Shown: piece after piece, positions 1-8,921 of the stretch | Numbering within the stretch: position 1 is the stretch's first letter | Layout of the letters: each line of letters opens with the position of its first letter | Source of the DNA: Limnohabitans sp. B9-3 | GTDB lineage: Bacteria > Pseudomonadota > Gammaproteobacteria > Burkholderiales > Burkholderiaceae_C | DNA length: 64,000 bases | NCBI RefSeq assembly: GCF_002778325.1 | Contig: NZ_NESI01000003.1 | Coordinates: forward strand, 62,001 to 126,000 | Direction: 5' to 3' | Notes under the pieces: generated by a model | What the model saw: the letters and a program-made list of their open reading frames with translations, nothing else | Told to the model about the DNA's origin: nothing | The model's database searches: none | Position numbers and translations under genes: made by a program

Positions 1-40
1 CACCAAGAACACGGGTTTCAGCCGCTTCCACTTGAGCCAT
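1..40 (-). CDS. N-terminus of an unidentified protein, cut by the window edge
   Basis: An ATG at 40 reads leftward out of the window as 13 codons (MAQVEAAETRVLG). A purine-rich GAGGAA lies about 13-18 bases upstream of it and the gene starts 36 bases after the stop of the enoyl-CoA hydratase gene, in the same direction, so it is probably the next gene of that operon. Too little is present to name it. A beta-oxidation gene such as a 3-hydroxyacyl-CoA dehydrogenase would fit the position, but that is a guess from context. Confidence 0.45.
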   Translation of the reverse strand, partial: MAQVEAAETRVLG

Positions 41-75
41 GCTTTCAAGTCGAATTCCTCTTGCGGGTAGGCGCT

Positions 76-855
76 TTAGGCGTTTTTGAACGCAGCGGGG
101 CGTTTGTTGACAAACGCGTCCATGCCTTCTTTTTGGTCGGCGGTGGCGAACAAGGCGTGGAAGAGGCGACGCTCAAACATCACGCCGTCGGCCAAACCGC
201 TTTCGAACGCACGGTTGACTGACTCTTTGGCAGCCATGGTGGCGAGTTGTGAGTAGCCACAAATCATCAGCGCTGCGCCCAAGGTTTCTTCCATCAGTTT
301 GTCCAGCGGCACGATGCGGCTGACCAAGCCCGCTTTTTCGGCTTCGTTGGCGTCCATCATGCGACCGGTGAGTGCCAAGTCCATGGCTTTGGATTTGCCC
401 ACAGCGCGCGGCAAACGCTGCGTGCCGCCTGCGCCAGGAATGATGCCCAGTTTGATTTCGGGTTGGCCAAATTTGGCGTTGTCAGCCGCGATGATGAAGT
501 CGCACATCATGGCCAGCTCGCAGCCGCCACCCAAGGCAAAGCCGCTGACCGCCGCGATGACGGGCTTGCGAATGCTGCGGATGGTTTCCCAGTCGCGGGT
601 GATGTAGTCGTTTTTGTACACGTCGGCAAAGCTGTAGGTGGCCATGGCGCCTATGTCTGCACCCGCTGCAAAGGCTTTTTCGCTGCCGGTGATGATCATG
701 CAGCCGATGGCCTCATTGGCATCAAAGGCTTTGAGGGCTTGGCCCAGCTCCACCATCAAGGGGCCATTCAGCGCGTTGAGCTGCTTGGGGCGGTTGAGGG
801 TGATGACGCCCACTTTGTCGGCTTCGGTGTGAACGGTGATGAATTCGTAGGCCAT
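76..855 (-). CDS. Enoyl-CoA hydratase (crotonase family, PaaF-like)
   Basis: A 259-residue crotonase-fold protein of the usual family length. Both catalytic glutamates of true hydratases are present: Glu113 in GGGCELA and Glu133 in GQPEIKLG, 20 residues apart as in rat crotonase (144/164). The oxyanion-hole segments AAGADIGAM (63-71) and SGFALGGG (104-111) are intact. It should hydrate trans-2-enoyl-CoA esters in the cytoplasm. It is transcribed divergently from a phenylacetate operon across a shared palindrome, which suits the PaaF step (hydration of the ring-cleavage dehydroadipyl-CoA), but a general fatty-acid hydratase cannot be excluded, so no symbol is given. Confidence 0.88.
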   Translation of the reverse strand: MAYEFITVHTEADKVGVITLNRPKQLNALNGPLMVELGQALKAFDANEAIGCMIITGSEKAFAAGADIGAMATYSFADVYKNDYITRDWETIRSIRKPVIAAVSGFALGGGCELAMMCDFIIAADNAKFGQPEIKLGIIPGAGGTQRLPRAVGKSKAMDLALTGRMMDANEAEKAGLVSRIVPLDKLMEETLGAALMICGYSQLATMAAKESVNRAFESGLADGVMFERRLFHALFATADQKEGMDAFVNKRPAAFKNA

Positions 856-945
856 GCATGCAGCTCCAAAAGTTTTGTAAGAAGATTTTGACGCTAACTA
901 TAGCCAAGCTTGTGTGGCCTAGAGACGGTGCGATCCAAGGGTAAA

Positions 946-973
946 CATTAACCAACCGATCGGTCGGTTAATG
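946..973. promoter_or_regulatory. 28-bp TetR-type palindrome between divergent crotonase genes
   Basis: Two 14-base half-sites (CATTAACCAACCGA, then TCGGTCGGTTAATG) form a palindrome with one mismatched pair (954/965). It lies 91 bases upstream of the minus-strand hydratase start and 27 bases upstream of the plus-strand paaG start, so one bound protein could control both. ACCGACCGnTCGGT-like sites are, as I recall, characteristic of PaaR and other TetR-family regulators of acyl-CoA catabolism in betaproteobacteria. No regulator gene is inside the window, so the protein is inferred. Confidence 0.7.
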
Positions 974-999
974 CTAAATTTATCCTCAGGAGACCACCC

Positions 1000-1830
1000 A
1001 TGACCGCATCTACCCCCAATGCCAACGACAGCGCCAACGACAGCGCCACCGTCTTGTACGAAGCCCGTGGCAGCGTTGCTTTGCTCACGCTGAACCGCCC
1101 GCAAGCGCTCAACAGTTTCACCCGCCAGATGCACCACGACCTGTGGGCTGCGCTGGACCGTGCCGAAGCCGATGCGTCCATTCGCGCGCTGGTGATCACG
1201 GGGGCAGGGCGGGGCTTTTGTGCAGGGGCTGATTTGTCAGAATTCGACTTTGCACCCGGACCCGATTTGATCGAGCGTGCCAACCCCGGACCCGTGATCG
1301 AACAAGCCTTCAACCCCACCGCTCGCAGGTTGCAAGGATTGCGCATGCCCACGGTCGCTGCCATCAACGGCGTGGCTGCAGGGGCTGGGGCTTCGCTGGC
1401 CATGTGTTGCGACATCGCCATTGCGGCGCCGACGGCCAGTTTCATCCAAGCCTTTAGCAAGATTGGCTTGATTCCCGATGCAGGCGGTAGTTGGTTGTTG
1501 GTCGAGCGTTTGGGTATGGCGCGTGCCATGGCCTTGGCCATGACGGGCGACAAACTGCCCGCCGTACAAGCCAAAGAATGGGGCCTCATTTGGGAGGTGG
1601 CCGACGACAGCGTGGCCGCCGCTTTGGCTTACGCCGACAAATTGGCCGTCATGCCCACCAAAGCCCTGGTTGAAACACGCCACCTGTTGCGCGACGCAGG
1701 CACCCGCAGCTTCACCCAGCATTTAGACGCCGAGCGCGATGCGCAATCGGCCATGGGGCGCACCCATGACTACATCGAGGGCGTAACCGCCTTTTTAGAA
1801 AAACGTCCTGCCGTGTTCAAAGGCGAATGA
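1000..1830 (+). CDS. paaG: Enoyl-CoA hydratase/isomerase, PaaG-like
   Basis: A 276-residue crotonase. The first catalytic Glu of hydratases is replaced by Ser132 (GAGASLAM) while Asp160 is kept in GLIPDAGGSW, the pattern of PaaG, which isomerises 1,2-epoxyphenylacetyl-CoA to the oxepin form. The N-terminus carries a short duplication (ANDSANDSA, residues 8-16) ahead of the fold. A GGAG about 8 bases upstream supports the ATG at 1000. It is the first gene of a run with paaI and paaK whose starts overlap the preceding stops, and it sits just downstream of the TetR-type palindrome. The paaG call rests on Asp160 plus these neighbours. Confidence 0.82.
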   Translation: MTASTPNANDSANDSATVLYEARGSVALLTLNRPQALNSFTRQMHHDLWAALDRAEADASIRALVITGAGRGFCAGADLSEFDFAPGPDLIERANPGPVIEQAFNPTARRLQGLRMPTVAAINGVAAGAGASLAMCCDIAIAAPTASFIQAFSKIGLIPDAGGSWLLVERLGMARAMALAMTGDKLPAVQAKEWGLIWEVADDSVAAALAYADKLAVMPTKALVETRHLLRDAGTRSFTQHLDAERDAQSAMGRTHDYIEGVTAFLEKRPAVFKGE

Positions 1831-2282
1831 TGCGCAGCGAATTACACAACGACCCACAAGCCATCGCGCTGGCGCAGCAGGTGGCCCAATCCATGTTCGC
1901 TGTGGACACGGCGACCAAAGACACCATGGGCATCGAGATTTTGGTGTGTGAGCCCGGCCGCGCCGTGCTGCGCATGCCTGTGCAGCCGCTGCATTTGAAT
2001 GGCCATCAAATCTGTCACGGTGGCTTCATCTTCACACTGGCCGATTCGACCTTTGCGTTTGCCTGCAACAGCTACAACAAAGCCGCTGTTGCGGCCGGTT
2101 GCAGCATTGAGTTTTTGAAGCCCGCCAAGTTAGGCGATGTGCTGACGTGCGAAGGCGTGGAGCAAACGCTGTCAGGTCGCCACGGTATTTACGACATGCG
2201 CGTGACCAACCAACACGGCGACACCATCGCCCTGTTCCGTGGCAAAAGCGCACAAATTCAAGGCACGGTGATCCCCGCATGA
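1827..2282 (+). CDS. paaI: Phenylacetyl-CoA-pathway thioesterase PaaI
   Basis: A 151-residue hotdog-fold thioesterase. The HGG at residues 64-66 followed by FIFTLADSTFAFA with Asp73 is the PaaI active-site helix. In the phenylacetate pathway PaaI hydrolyses dead-end CoA esters such as 2-hydroxyphenylacetyl-CoA or the ring-epoxide product, freeing CoA. The start codon overlaps the paaG stop (ATGATG, so translation may begin at 1827 or 1830) and its TGA overlaps the paaK ATG, which implies translational coupling along the operon. Confidence 0.87.
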   Translation: MMRSELHNDPQAIALAQQVAQSMFAVDTATKDTMGIEILVCEPGRAVLRMPVQPLHLNGHQICHGGFIFTLADSTFAFACNSYNKAAVAAGCSIEFLKPAKLGDVLTCEGVEQTLSGRHGIYDMRVTNQHGDTIALFRGKSAQIQGTVIPA

Positions 2283-3595
2283 AACCCGCATTCACCTCTC
2301 AACAGTTTCCGTTAGAGCCTATCGAGAAGGCCAGCATCGACGAGTTGCGCGCCCTGCAATTCAAGCGCCTCAAAGCCACGTTGCAGCAGGCCTATGCCAA
2401 CTCGCCCGTGTACCGCGCCAAGTTTGATGCGGCGGGCGTGCACCCAGACGATTGCAAATCCTTGGCCGATTTGGCCAAGTTCCCGTTCACCACCAAAGCC
2501 GATTTGCGCGACAGCTACCCGTTTGGCATGTTGGCCAAACCGCGTGAACAGTGCGTGCGCATTCACGCCTCAAGTGGCACCACGGGCAAACCCACGGTGG
2601 TGGCTTATACCCAAAACGACATCGATACGTGGGCCAACGTGGTGGCACGCAGCATCCGCGCAGCCGGTGCTCGCCCCGGCGACATGGTGCATGTCAGCTA
2701 CGGCTACGGTTTGTTCACGGGCGGCTTGGGCGCGCATTACGGGGCTGAGCGTTTGGGCCTCACGGTCATTCCGTTTGGCGGTGGTCAGACCGAGCGCCAA
2801 GTGCAGTTGATTCAAGATTTCAAGCCCGACCTGATCATGGTCACGCCAAGCTACATGCTGGCCATTGCGGATGAGTTTGAGCGTTTGGGCCTGTCGGCGG
2901 CGGAGTCGAGCTTGCGCCTCGGCATCTTTGGTGCTGAGCCTTGGACCAACGACATGCGCCGCGCCATCGAGCAGCGCTGCGGCATTGACGCCGTGGATAT
3001 TTACGGCTTGTCCGAAGTCATGGGCCCAGGGGTGGCCAGCGAATGCGTGGAGACCAAAGACGGCCCCACCATTTGGGAAGACCACTTCTATCCCGAGATC
3101 ATCCACCCCGAAACTGGCGAGCCTGTGGCCGACGGCGAAATGGGCGAGTTGGTGTTCACCAGCCTGACCAAAGAAGCCTTGCCCATCATCCGTTACCGCA
3201 CCCGCGATCTGACGCGTTTGCTGCCCGGCACGGCGCGCACCATGCGTCGCATGGAAAAAATCACCGGTCGCAGTGACGACATGATGATCGTGCGCGGTGT
3301 GAACGTGTTCCCCTCACAGATTGAGGAATACATCTTGAAGCGCCCTGAGCTGGCCCCGCACTACCAATGCGTGCTGACCCGCGAAGGCCCGATGGACAAC
3401 TTGACTGTGGTGGTCGAAACCCGACCCGGCATTGACCCCGACGCCTCTGCAGCACGCGCTGCCGCGCAAGCCTTGCAGCACGATGTGAAGATGTTTGTGG
3501 GCACCAGCATTGGTGTGACACTCAAACCCGAAGGGGGCGTGGAGCGTAGCCAAGGCAAAGCCAAGCGTGTGGTGGATTTGCGGGGCTTGAAGTAA
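2279..3595 (+). CDS. paaK: Phenylacetate-CoA ligase
   Basis: A 438-residue member of the adenylate-forming family, the usual PaaK length. The phosphate-binding loop SSGTTGKPTVV lies near residue 100 and the YGLSEVMGPG motif near 240. The C-terminal domain begins around RSDDMMIVRGVNVFPSQIEE, typical of PaaK. It activates phenylacetate to phenylacetyl-CoA with ATP, the entry step of the aerobic paa pathway. The ATG at 2279 overlaps the paaI stop by four bases (ATGA). An upstream in-frame ATG at 2147 lies inside paaI and is rejected. Confidence 0.94.
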   Translation: MKPAFTSQQFPLEPIEKASIDELRALQFKRLKATLQQAYANSPVYRAKFDAAGVHPDDCKSLADLAKFPFTTKADLRDSYPFGMLAKPREQCVRIHASSGTTGKPTVVAYTQNDIDTWANVVARSIRAAGARPGDMVHVSYGYGLFTGGLGAHYGAERLGLTVIPFGGGQTERQVQLIQDFKPDLIMVTPSYMLAIADEFERLGLSAAESSLRLGIFGAEPWTNDMRRAIEQRCGIDAVDIYGLSEVMGPGVASECVETKDGPTIWEDHFYPEIIHPETGEPVADGEMGELVFTSLTKEALPIIRYRTRDLTRLLPGTARTMRRMEKITGRSDDMMIVRGVNVFPSQIEEYILKRPELAPHYQCVLTREGPMDNLTVVVETRPGIDPDASAARAAAQALQHDVKMFVGTSIGVTLKPEGGVERSQGKAKRVVDLRGLK

Positions 3596-3620
3596 GCCGC
3601 TGGGGTCGGGTAGCAGCGGC
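3596..3620. terminator. Hairpin between convergent paaK and M61 peptidase genes
   Basis: GCCGCTG (3596-3602) pairs with CAGCGGC (3614-3620) right after the paaK stop, leaving an 11-base loop. No T-run follows on either strand, so it may only be a weak or factor-assisted terminator for the convergent transcripts. Confidence 0.35.
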
Positions 3621-3647
3621 GTGCGAGACGCGTTCGCTGCTGTTGTC

Positions 3648-5519
3648 TTAAGACACCAACCAAGCCGCCACTTTGTGGCTGTCTTGAATGGCCAAGCGCC
3701 AAGTCGCTTGGTCTTTGGCTTTGGGCAAACTCAGCGGTAAGCGCAGCAGTTGGCGGTCGCGGCTGACCAAGGCGGTCAGTTGCGTTGCGCGGCCTGCATA
3801 GAGCAACACATCGTCTAGCTTTTTGATGCGCCATGCCGAGTGGGTGGCTAACTTGGTGGGGCTGCCCACTTCCAGTCCCAACCATTCGTCGCCCGGTGCA
3901 AAGCCTGCACGCTGAGCCGCGCTGTCGGCCAACACTTGTTTGATCTGCACGCTGTGGTCTTCGCCCACGCGCAGGCCCAAGCGTTGGGCGAGCGGGGCAG
4001 GGTCGTGCTGGATGGTCACGCCGTGCGCTGTGAGCAGCTTTTCCAAAGGCAACTCGCGTGTGCCGTGCACCCAAGCCTTGAACTCGGGTGCCCATGAGCG
4101 GCCGGTCAGGTCGTGCAACACGGCCAGTACATCGGCTTCTTGCATGGAGCCGCTGCGTTTGCCGGTGCAGCAGCGTTGCCACAAGGCGCGCATCACGTCG
4201 TCCAACGTCACGCTGTGGTTTTTGACGCCGTGCTGGCGCAGGGTAAGGTCGAGGCACAAGGCCACCAAGGCACCTTTGGTGTAGTAGCTCACCGTCAAAT
4301 TGGGCGTGTTGGCGTCGGCTCTGTAGTACTTGGTCCACGCTTCAAAGCTCGATTGCGCCACGGTGTGCACCTTGCGACCCGGCGTTTGCAGCACTTGGTT
4401 GACGGTCTTGTTGAGCAAGCGCAGGTAGGCGGCATCGTCGATCAAGCCAGCGCGGCGCAGCAAGAGGTCGTCGTAATAGCTGGTGAAACCTTCAAAGAAC
4501 CACAGCAACTCGGTGGTATTTTCGCGGGTGTAGTCGTATCGGGCGAACTCGAACGGGCGCAAGCGCTTGACGTTCCAGGTGTGAAAGTACTCGTGGCTGA
4601 TCAGCCCCAGCAAGGTGGTGTAGCCGTCGCTCAAGGCTGTGCTGGCGGGGGGGCTGCCCTGGCTTGGTGGTTTCGTTGCGGCCGCTTGAACGGTTGGTGC
4701 GCTGTCCAAACGCGGTAAGTCTGCGCGTTGACAAATCAAGGCAGTGGAGTTGCGATGCTCCAAACCACCGTAGCCATCGGCCACGGCGTTGAGCATGAAC
4801 ACATAGTTTTTGTGCGGGGTTTGGCCACGTTTTTTGCCGTGCCAAAACGCAATGGCTTGCTCGCAAATGCGTTGTGTGTCACGCAGCAGGCGCTCGCCGT
4901 CGAACGAGGGTGTGGCACCTGCCACCACGAAGCGGTGTTCAATGCCAGCTGCCTTGAAAGTGCCCGACCAAAAAGTGCCCATTTCCACAGGGCAATCGAC
5001 CAGCTCGTCATAGTCGGCAGCGATGTAGGTGCCAAACCCTTGGCGGTCGATTTTGAGGGGCGTCAAACCGGTGGCAACTTGCCAGCGGGCTTGCGGTGCA
5101 ATCAGTTCGAGTTGATGGGGCTGCTCGGTTTGCCCAGCTACTTGCAAACATAGGCTGGTGCCATTGAAAAAGCCGCGCTGCGCATCCAGCCAAGCGGTGC
5201 GCACCGAGTCGTCATGGGCGTGCACTTGGTAGTGCAGCGTGACGGGCGCGTCTGCTTGGCAGTCCAGCACCCACGTGCATTTGTCGAGCTGCTTCACGGT
5301 CACAGCACGCGAGCCTTGGCGAGCGGTGATGCCGACGATTTGTTTGGAAAACTCGCGCACCATGTAGCTGCCCGCAATCCACACCGGCAGGGACACGCGC
5401 TGTTGGGCGGCGGGTTGGGCTACGGTGAGGGTCACGCCATACAGGTGGGCGTGGAGGTCAGCGGCTTCGACGCGGTAATGGAGGTTGGTCGCTTCCATGG
5501 GGATGTTTGGGGTCGCCAT
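3648..5519 (-). CDS. M61-family metallopeptidase (glycyl aminopeptidase type)
   Basis: About 623 residues, the normal size of M61 peptidases. The zinc motif HEYFH is at 309-313, preceded by the conserved GGLEHRNS at 251-258. A PDZ domain occupies roughly residues 480-570 (LADSAAQRAGFAPGDEWLGLE). No signal peptide is visible, so it is probably cytoplasmic. The ATG at 5519 lies one base after the stop of the upstream DUF3429 gene; a longer reading from 5540 would overlap that gene and is less likely, and a shorter start at the second Met (5498) is possible. The family cleaves N-terminal Gly or Ala; physiological substrates are unknown to me. Confidence 0.87.
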   Translation of the reverse strand: MATPNIPMEATNLHYRVEAADLHAHLYGVTLTVAQPAAQQRVSLPVWIAGSYMVREFSKQIVGITARQGSRAVTVKQLDKCTWVLDCQADAPVTLHYQVHAHDDSVRTAWLDAQRGFFNGTSLCLQVAGQTEQPHQLELIAPQARWQVATGLTPLKIDRQGFGTYIAADYDELVDCPVEMGTFWSGTFKAAGIEHRFVVAGATPSFDGERLLRDTQRICEQAIAFWHGKKRGQTPHKNYVFMLNAVADGYGGLEHRNSTALICQRADLPRLDSAPTVQAAATKPPSQGSPPASTALSDGYTTLLGLISHEYFHTWNVKRLRPFEFARYDYTRENTTELLWFFEGFTSYYDDLLLRRAGLIDDAAYLRLLNKTVNQVLQTPGRKVHTVAQSSFEAWTKYYRADANTPNLTVSYYTKGALVALCLDLTLRQHGVKNHSVTLDDVMRALWQRCCTGKRSGSMQEADVLAVLHDLTGRSWAPEFKAWVHGTRELPLEKLLTAHGVTIQHDPAPLAQRLGLRVGEDHSVQIKQVLADSAAQRAGFAPGDEWLGLEVGSPTKLATHSAWRIKKLDDVLLYAGRATQLTALVSRDRQLLRLPLSLPKAKDQATWRLAIQDSHKVAAWLVS

Positions 5520-5520
5520 G

Positions 5521-5973
5521 TCAGGTTGCCGCCGCGCCAATCAGGCAAGACAGTACCGACACCACGGTCAGGCGAAAGCGCATCGTCATCCATTCGCGCA
5601 GGCCAGCTTCCGGCCATGTTTTGCGGTCTACCAAGTAGCAGCCAACCAGCAGCAAAGCCAGCACGGGCAAGCCCGCAAAGGCCGGCATGATGACCGCCAC
5701 CCAGGCCACCAGCGAGGGCGTGACGCCCCAGATCATGTGCAGCTTGCGTTGCGGCGCGTTGTGGCGCAGGCCAATGCCCCAATGGATGCCGCCTAAAAAT
5801 GCGGCGATGGTGGCCGCATAGGCGCTGAGCGCGATGGCGACAAAAGGGTGGGCTTCAGGTGTGACGATGTGCAACAGCAAGGCCAGCAAGACAAACGGTG
5901 CCAAGCCTGCGTAGCCCAGGCGCTGGATCAAAAGACCAGTGTCAGAGTCGGGGGGGATGGTGGAATGGACCAT
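5521..5973 (-). CDS. DUF3429-family integral membrane protein
   Basis: A 150-residue very hydrophobic protein with about five membrane segments: residues 18-38, 42-60, 76-96, 98-115 and 135-148. The central GGIHWGIGLR (61-70) is the segment I associate with DUF3429, a family of unknown function common in proteobacteria. It lies between dsbC and the M61 peptidase on the same strand with 14-base and 1-base gaps, so the three are probably co-transcribed. No function can be assigned from the sequence. Confidence 0.75.
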   Translation of the reverse strand: MVHSTIPPDSDTGLLIQRLGYAGLAPFVLLALLLHIVTPEAHPFVAIALSAYAATIAAFLGGIHWGIGLRHNAPQRKLHMIWGVTPSLVAWVAVIMPAFAGLPVLALLLVGCYLVDRKTWPEAGLREWMTMRFRLTVVSVLSCLIGAAAT

Positions 5974-5987
5974 GTTGTGCGCCTCTT

Positions 5988-6734
5988 TTATTTACTGGCG
6001 TCCGCCAACAGCTTTTCGATTTGCGGCGTGCTGATGGCGCCGGGCACGCGGGTGCCGTCCTGCGCGATCAGCGTGGGCGTGCCGGTGATTTTGTGTTTGC
6101 GTCCGAACTCGGTGTTGCGGTCAATCGCGGCGGTGTTGCAGGTGCCTGCGTTGTTGGGGGCTTGGTCGCGCGTCATCAGATCGATCCAAGCGGTGGCGGG
6201 GTCTTTGGCGCACCAGACGGCTTTGGATTTGTCGACCGAGCCTTGGCCCAGCACGGGGTAAAGAAACAGGTAAATCGTGACGTTGTCGATCTTGGCCAAG
6301 TCGCGTTCGAAGCGTTTGCAGTAGCCGCAGTTGGGGTCTTCAAAGACGGCGAGCTTGCGTTTGCCGTTGCCGCGCACCACCGTGATGGCGTCTTTGATAG
6401 GCAGCGTGTTGAAGTCGACTGCGCCTAGTTTGGCCTCGCGCTCTTCGGTCAGGTTGCGGCGGCTCTTGGTGTCGATCAAACTGCCTTGGATGAGGAAGTT
6501 GCCTTCGGCATCGCTGTAATAAATCTCGTTGGTGCTCAGACGGACTTCATACAAACCTGCCATCGGTGAGCGTGTGACTTCTTCGATTTTGGGGATTTGC
6601 GGGATGCGTTCGCTGATGTTCTTGCGAATGGTGGCTTCTTGGCCTTGTGCCCACACGGTGCTTGTCACACTCAGCGCAATCAAAGCAGTGGTGATCCATT
6701 GGCGAATTGAAAAGGACATGGTGTTGGGTTTCAT
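5988..6734 (-). CDS. dsbC: Periplasmic disulfide isomerase DsbC
   Basis: 248 residues with a signal peptide ending near VWAQ (residue 30), an N-terminal dimerisation region, and a thioredoxin domain with the CGYC active site at 136-139. The cis-Pro loop GTPTLIAQDGTRVPG is near the C-terminus. DsbC shuffles wrong disulfides in periplasmic proteins. The ATG at 6734 is used; a second ATG five codons in (6719) gives an equally good signal peptide and neither has a clear ribosome-binding site. Its isomerase activity could serve the many cysteine-rich exported cytochromes encoded further along, but that is only context. Confidence 0.92.
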   Translation of the reverse strand: MKPNTMSFSIRQWITTALIALSVTSTVWAQGQEATIRKNISERIPQIPKIEEVTRSPMAGLYEVRLSTNEIYYSDAEGNFLIQGSLIDTKSRRNLTEEREAKLGAVDFNTLPIKDAITVVRGNGKRKLAVFEDPNCGYCKRFERDLAKIDNVTIYLFLYPVLGQGSVDKSKAVWCAKDPATAWIDLMTRDQAPNNAGTCNTAAIDRNTEFGRKHKITGTPTLIAQDGTRVPGAISTPQIEKLLADASK

Positions 6735-6788
6735 GTAAGGGGAAGTTAAGTCAGTGAGACGCGTGTGGTTTGGGCGCTTAAAAGGCTT

Positions 6789-7958
6789 TCACCTATTTTC
6801 TAAACCCATGGCCTGTTGCATGGCCCACGCTTTGACAGGCGCGAGACTGTTGAAGCCATTCATGCCCCAGTTGCGCACCGCTTGCACGCTGGTGTTGGGG
6901 TGTGCGAACAGGCGTTGCAGTCCATCGCAAGCGGCCCAAGTGGGCAGCAGGCCTGCTTTGCGGGCGCGTTCGTAGCGGCGTAAAAAGTAACGGTCGCCTG
7001 CTTTGCGCCAATAGTCTTTGCCATCGCGGGTTTTTAAAATTTGTGCCAATTCGGCCACGTCGGCCAAGCCAAGGTTGAGGCCCAAACCAGCCAGCGGGTG
7101 AATGTTGTGCGCCGCATCGCCCGCCAAAGCCCAAGCGCTGCCATCGGCGAATTGACCCGTCCACTGTTGGGCGCGTGCCAGTTGCAGCGGCCACATGGCA
7201 CGTTCGCTGGTCAGTGTCAGTTGGCCCAGCACGCCGTGACTGGCGTTTTCTAAAGCCTGCGCAAATGCGTTGGCATCGAGCGCCAACATGGCTTGCGCAC
7301 GCGCTGGCGGCTGCGACCACACCAAACTGGCTGTGTCACCTTGCGCACCGCCCATGGGCAGTAACGCCAAAATCTCTAAGCCTTCGGGTCCTTGAGAGAA
7401 CCATTGCAAGGCTTGTTGACGGTGCGGCGTGGTGCAACGCACGCGGGCTGCCACGGCGTGTTGTTGGTAAGGCATCACTTCAAAGTCCACACCCAAGGTT
7501 GTGCGGGTGACACTCTGGCGGCCTTCACAAATCACGGTCAAGTCGGCTTGTGTTGTTTGGCTGTCGTCGTCTGTCAAGCAGGTGATTTCTGCTTGGTAAC
7601 GCACCGCCTCGGCCAGTTGGTTTTCCAGCACTGGCACGTCGACGATCCAGGTCAGACCATCGGGCGTGGGGCTTTCAAAATGCGTGAAGCCACCGTTGTC
7701 GCCCCAAACGCGCATGTGTTGCACGGGCGTGGCATGTTGTGGGCTGGGCCAGCAGCGCAGTTCAGACAGCAAGTCGCGGGATGCACTGTTGAGGGAGTAG
7801 GCCCTCACATCTTGTGCGTCGTCACTGGTGGTGTGGTTGCCTTTTGATGCGTCGTGTGAGACCAAGCCCACACGCAGGCGTTGGCGGGCCAGCAGCAGCG
7901 CCAATGTGCGCCCCACCATACCGTCACCCCGAATGCAAACGTCGAATTTTTGAGCCAT
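6789..7958 (-). CDS. FAD-dependent ubiquinone-biosynthesis hydroxylase (UbiH/UbiF/VisC family)
   Basis: 389 residues beginning MAQKFDVCIRGDGMVGRTLA, with the dinucleotide-binding GxGxxG at 11-16 and the second FAD motif WALAGDAAHNIHPLAGLGLNLG about 100 residues from the end. That pair defines the UbiH/COQ6 flavin monooxygenases, which hydroxylate the ubiquinone ring. Which ring position cannot be told by eye. The start at 7958 is 33 bases from the divergent MOSC gene; longer in-frame readings run through that gene and are rejected. A Gly-to-Asp change (GDG instead of GAG) in the first motif is minor. Confidence 0.85.
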   Translation of the reverse strand: MAQKFDVCIRGDGMVGRTLALLLARQRLRVGLVSHDASKGNHTTSDDAQDVRAYSLNSASRDLLSELRCWPSPQHATPVQHMRVWGDNGGFTHFESPTPDGLTWIVDVPVLENQLAEAVRYQAEITCLTDDDSQTTQADLTVICEGRQSVTRTTLGVDFEVMPYQQHAVAARVRCTTPHRQQALQWFSQGPEGLEILALLPMGGAQGDTASLVWSQPPARAQAMLALDANAFAQALENASHGVLGQLTLTSERAMWPLQLARAQQWTGQFADGSAWALAGDAAHNIHPLAGLGLNLGLADVAELAQILKTRDGKDYWRKAGDRYFLRRYERARKAGLLPTWAACDGLQRLFAHPNTSVQAVRNWGMNGFNSLAPVKAWAMQQAMGLENR

Positions 7959-7991
7959 GTGAAAGATTGTAGGAGGGCGGCACAATGCGGC

Positions 7992-8921
7992 ATGACAAAG
8001 ACCTTTGCCGCCCAAGTTGAAGCGCTGTGGATTTACCCCATCAAGTCGTGTGCCGGTGTGTCGGTGCAAGCCGCGCAGCTGACTGAAACCGGTCTGGCTT
8101 GGGACCGCAATTGGATGGTGGTCAACACCAAGGGCATGATGGTGACCCAGCGCGATTTGCCCCGCATGGCTTTGATTCAGCCGGTGTTGCCAGCGGCCTC
8201 GTTGGACACGTTGGGTCACAACTCCGCTTGGCTGCTGCGAGCGCCAGGCATGGCTGATTTGGGTTTGACGCGCTTTACACAGCCCGTTCCTGAATCTGAG
8301 CCTGTTTCCGTCCAAGTTTGGCAGGACACCGTGCCTGCCTTTGACCAAGGCCAAGCGGCGGGCGATTGGTTGATCACGTTTTTGGGCTCCTCAATGGGCC
8401 CTTTGCGTTTGGTGCAATTTGACACGCGTCACCGCCGCCTCTCCAGCAAAAAATGGACGCATGATGTGCCCGCCGTGAACCAATTCAGCGACGGATTTCC
8501 GATTTTGGTCGCCAGCACCGCCTCGTTGAATGAACTCAACACTCGGCTGGCGAAGCAAGGGCAGCCCACAGTCGACATGCGTCGTTTTCGACCCAACGTG
8601 GTGTTGGGCGACCTGTTGTCAGTCCACCCCATGCAAGCGGTCTCGGCGCACGACGAAGACCGCGTGGCCACCTTGACCTTTGCTACCGAGGCCGGTGATG
8701 TGCAGTTGCAGCCCGTCAAACCCTGCCCGCGCTGCCCGATTCCCAACATCGACCCCGACACCGCGCAAAGCACGCTCACCGTGGGCGACACCTTGCAGAC
8801 CTACCGCCAAGATGCGCGCGTCGATGGCGCTGTCACGTTTGGCATGAACGCGATTCCCCTGCGTGGGGTCGGGCGGGTGCTGCAAGTGGGGCAGGCCGTT
8901 CAGGCCGATTGGCAGTTTTAG
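7992..8921 (+). CDS. MOSC-domain protein
   Basis: 309 residues. The N-terminal beta-barrel domain begins VEALWIYPIKSCAGVSV (9-25), and the C-terminal MOSC domain contains the conserved cysteine in PVKPCPRCPIPNIDPDT near 244-247. MOSC proteins carry sulfur or molybdenum cofactor and include the mARC-type amidoxime reductases and molybdenum cofactor sulfurases. The window also encodes a xanthine-dehydrogenase-type enzyme that would need a sulfurated or otherwise matured cofactor, but that is far away and the link is speculative. Transcribed divergently from the hydroxylase gene. Confidence 0.85.
   Translation: MTKTFAAQVEALWIYPIKSCAGVSVQAAQLTETGLAWDRNWMVVNTKGMMVTQRDLPRMALIQPVLPAASLDTLGHNSAWLLRAPGMADLGLTRFTQPVPESEPVSVQVWQDTVPAFDQGQAAGDWLITFLGSSMGPLRLVQFDTRHRRLSSKKWTHDVPAVNQFSDGFPILVASTASLNELNTRLAKQGQPTVDMRRFRPNVVLGDLLSVHPMQAVSAHDEDRVATLTFATEAGDVQLQPVKPCPRCPIPNIDPDTAQSTLTVGDTLQTYRQDARVDGAVTFGMNAIPLRGVGRVLQVGQAVQADWQF

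Noticed and set aside
1020..1047. Short direct repeat at the start of paaG (ANDS twice)
   Set aside because: Only two 12-base copies, in frame, giving a disordered N-terminus; not a mobile or CRISPR-like repeat.
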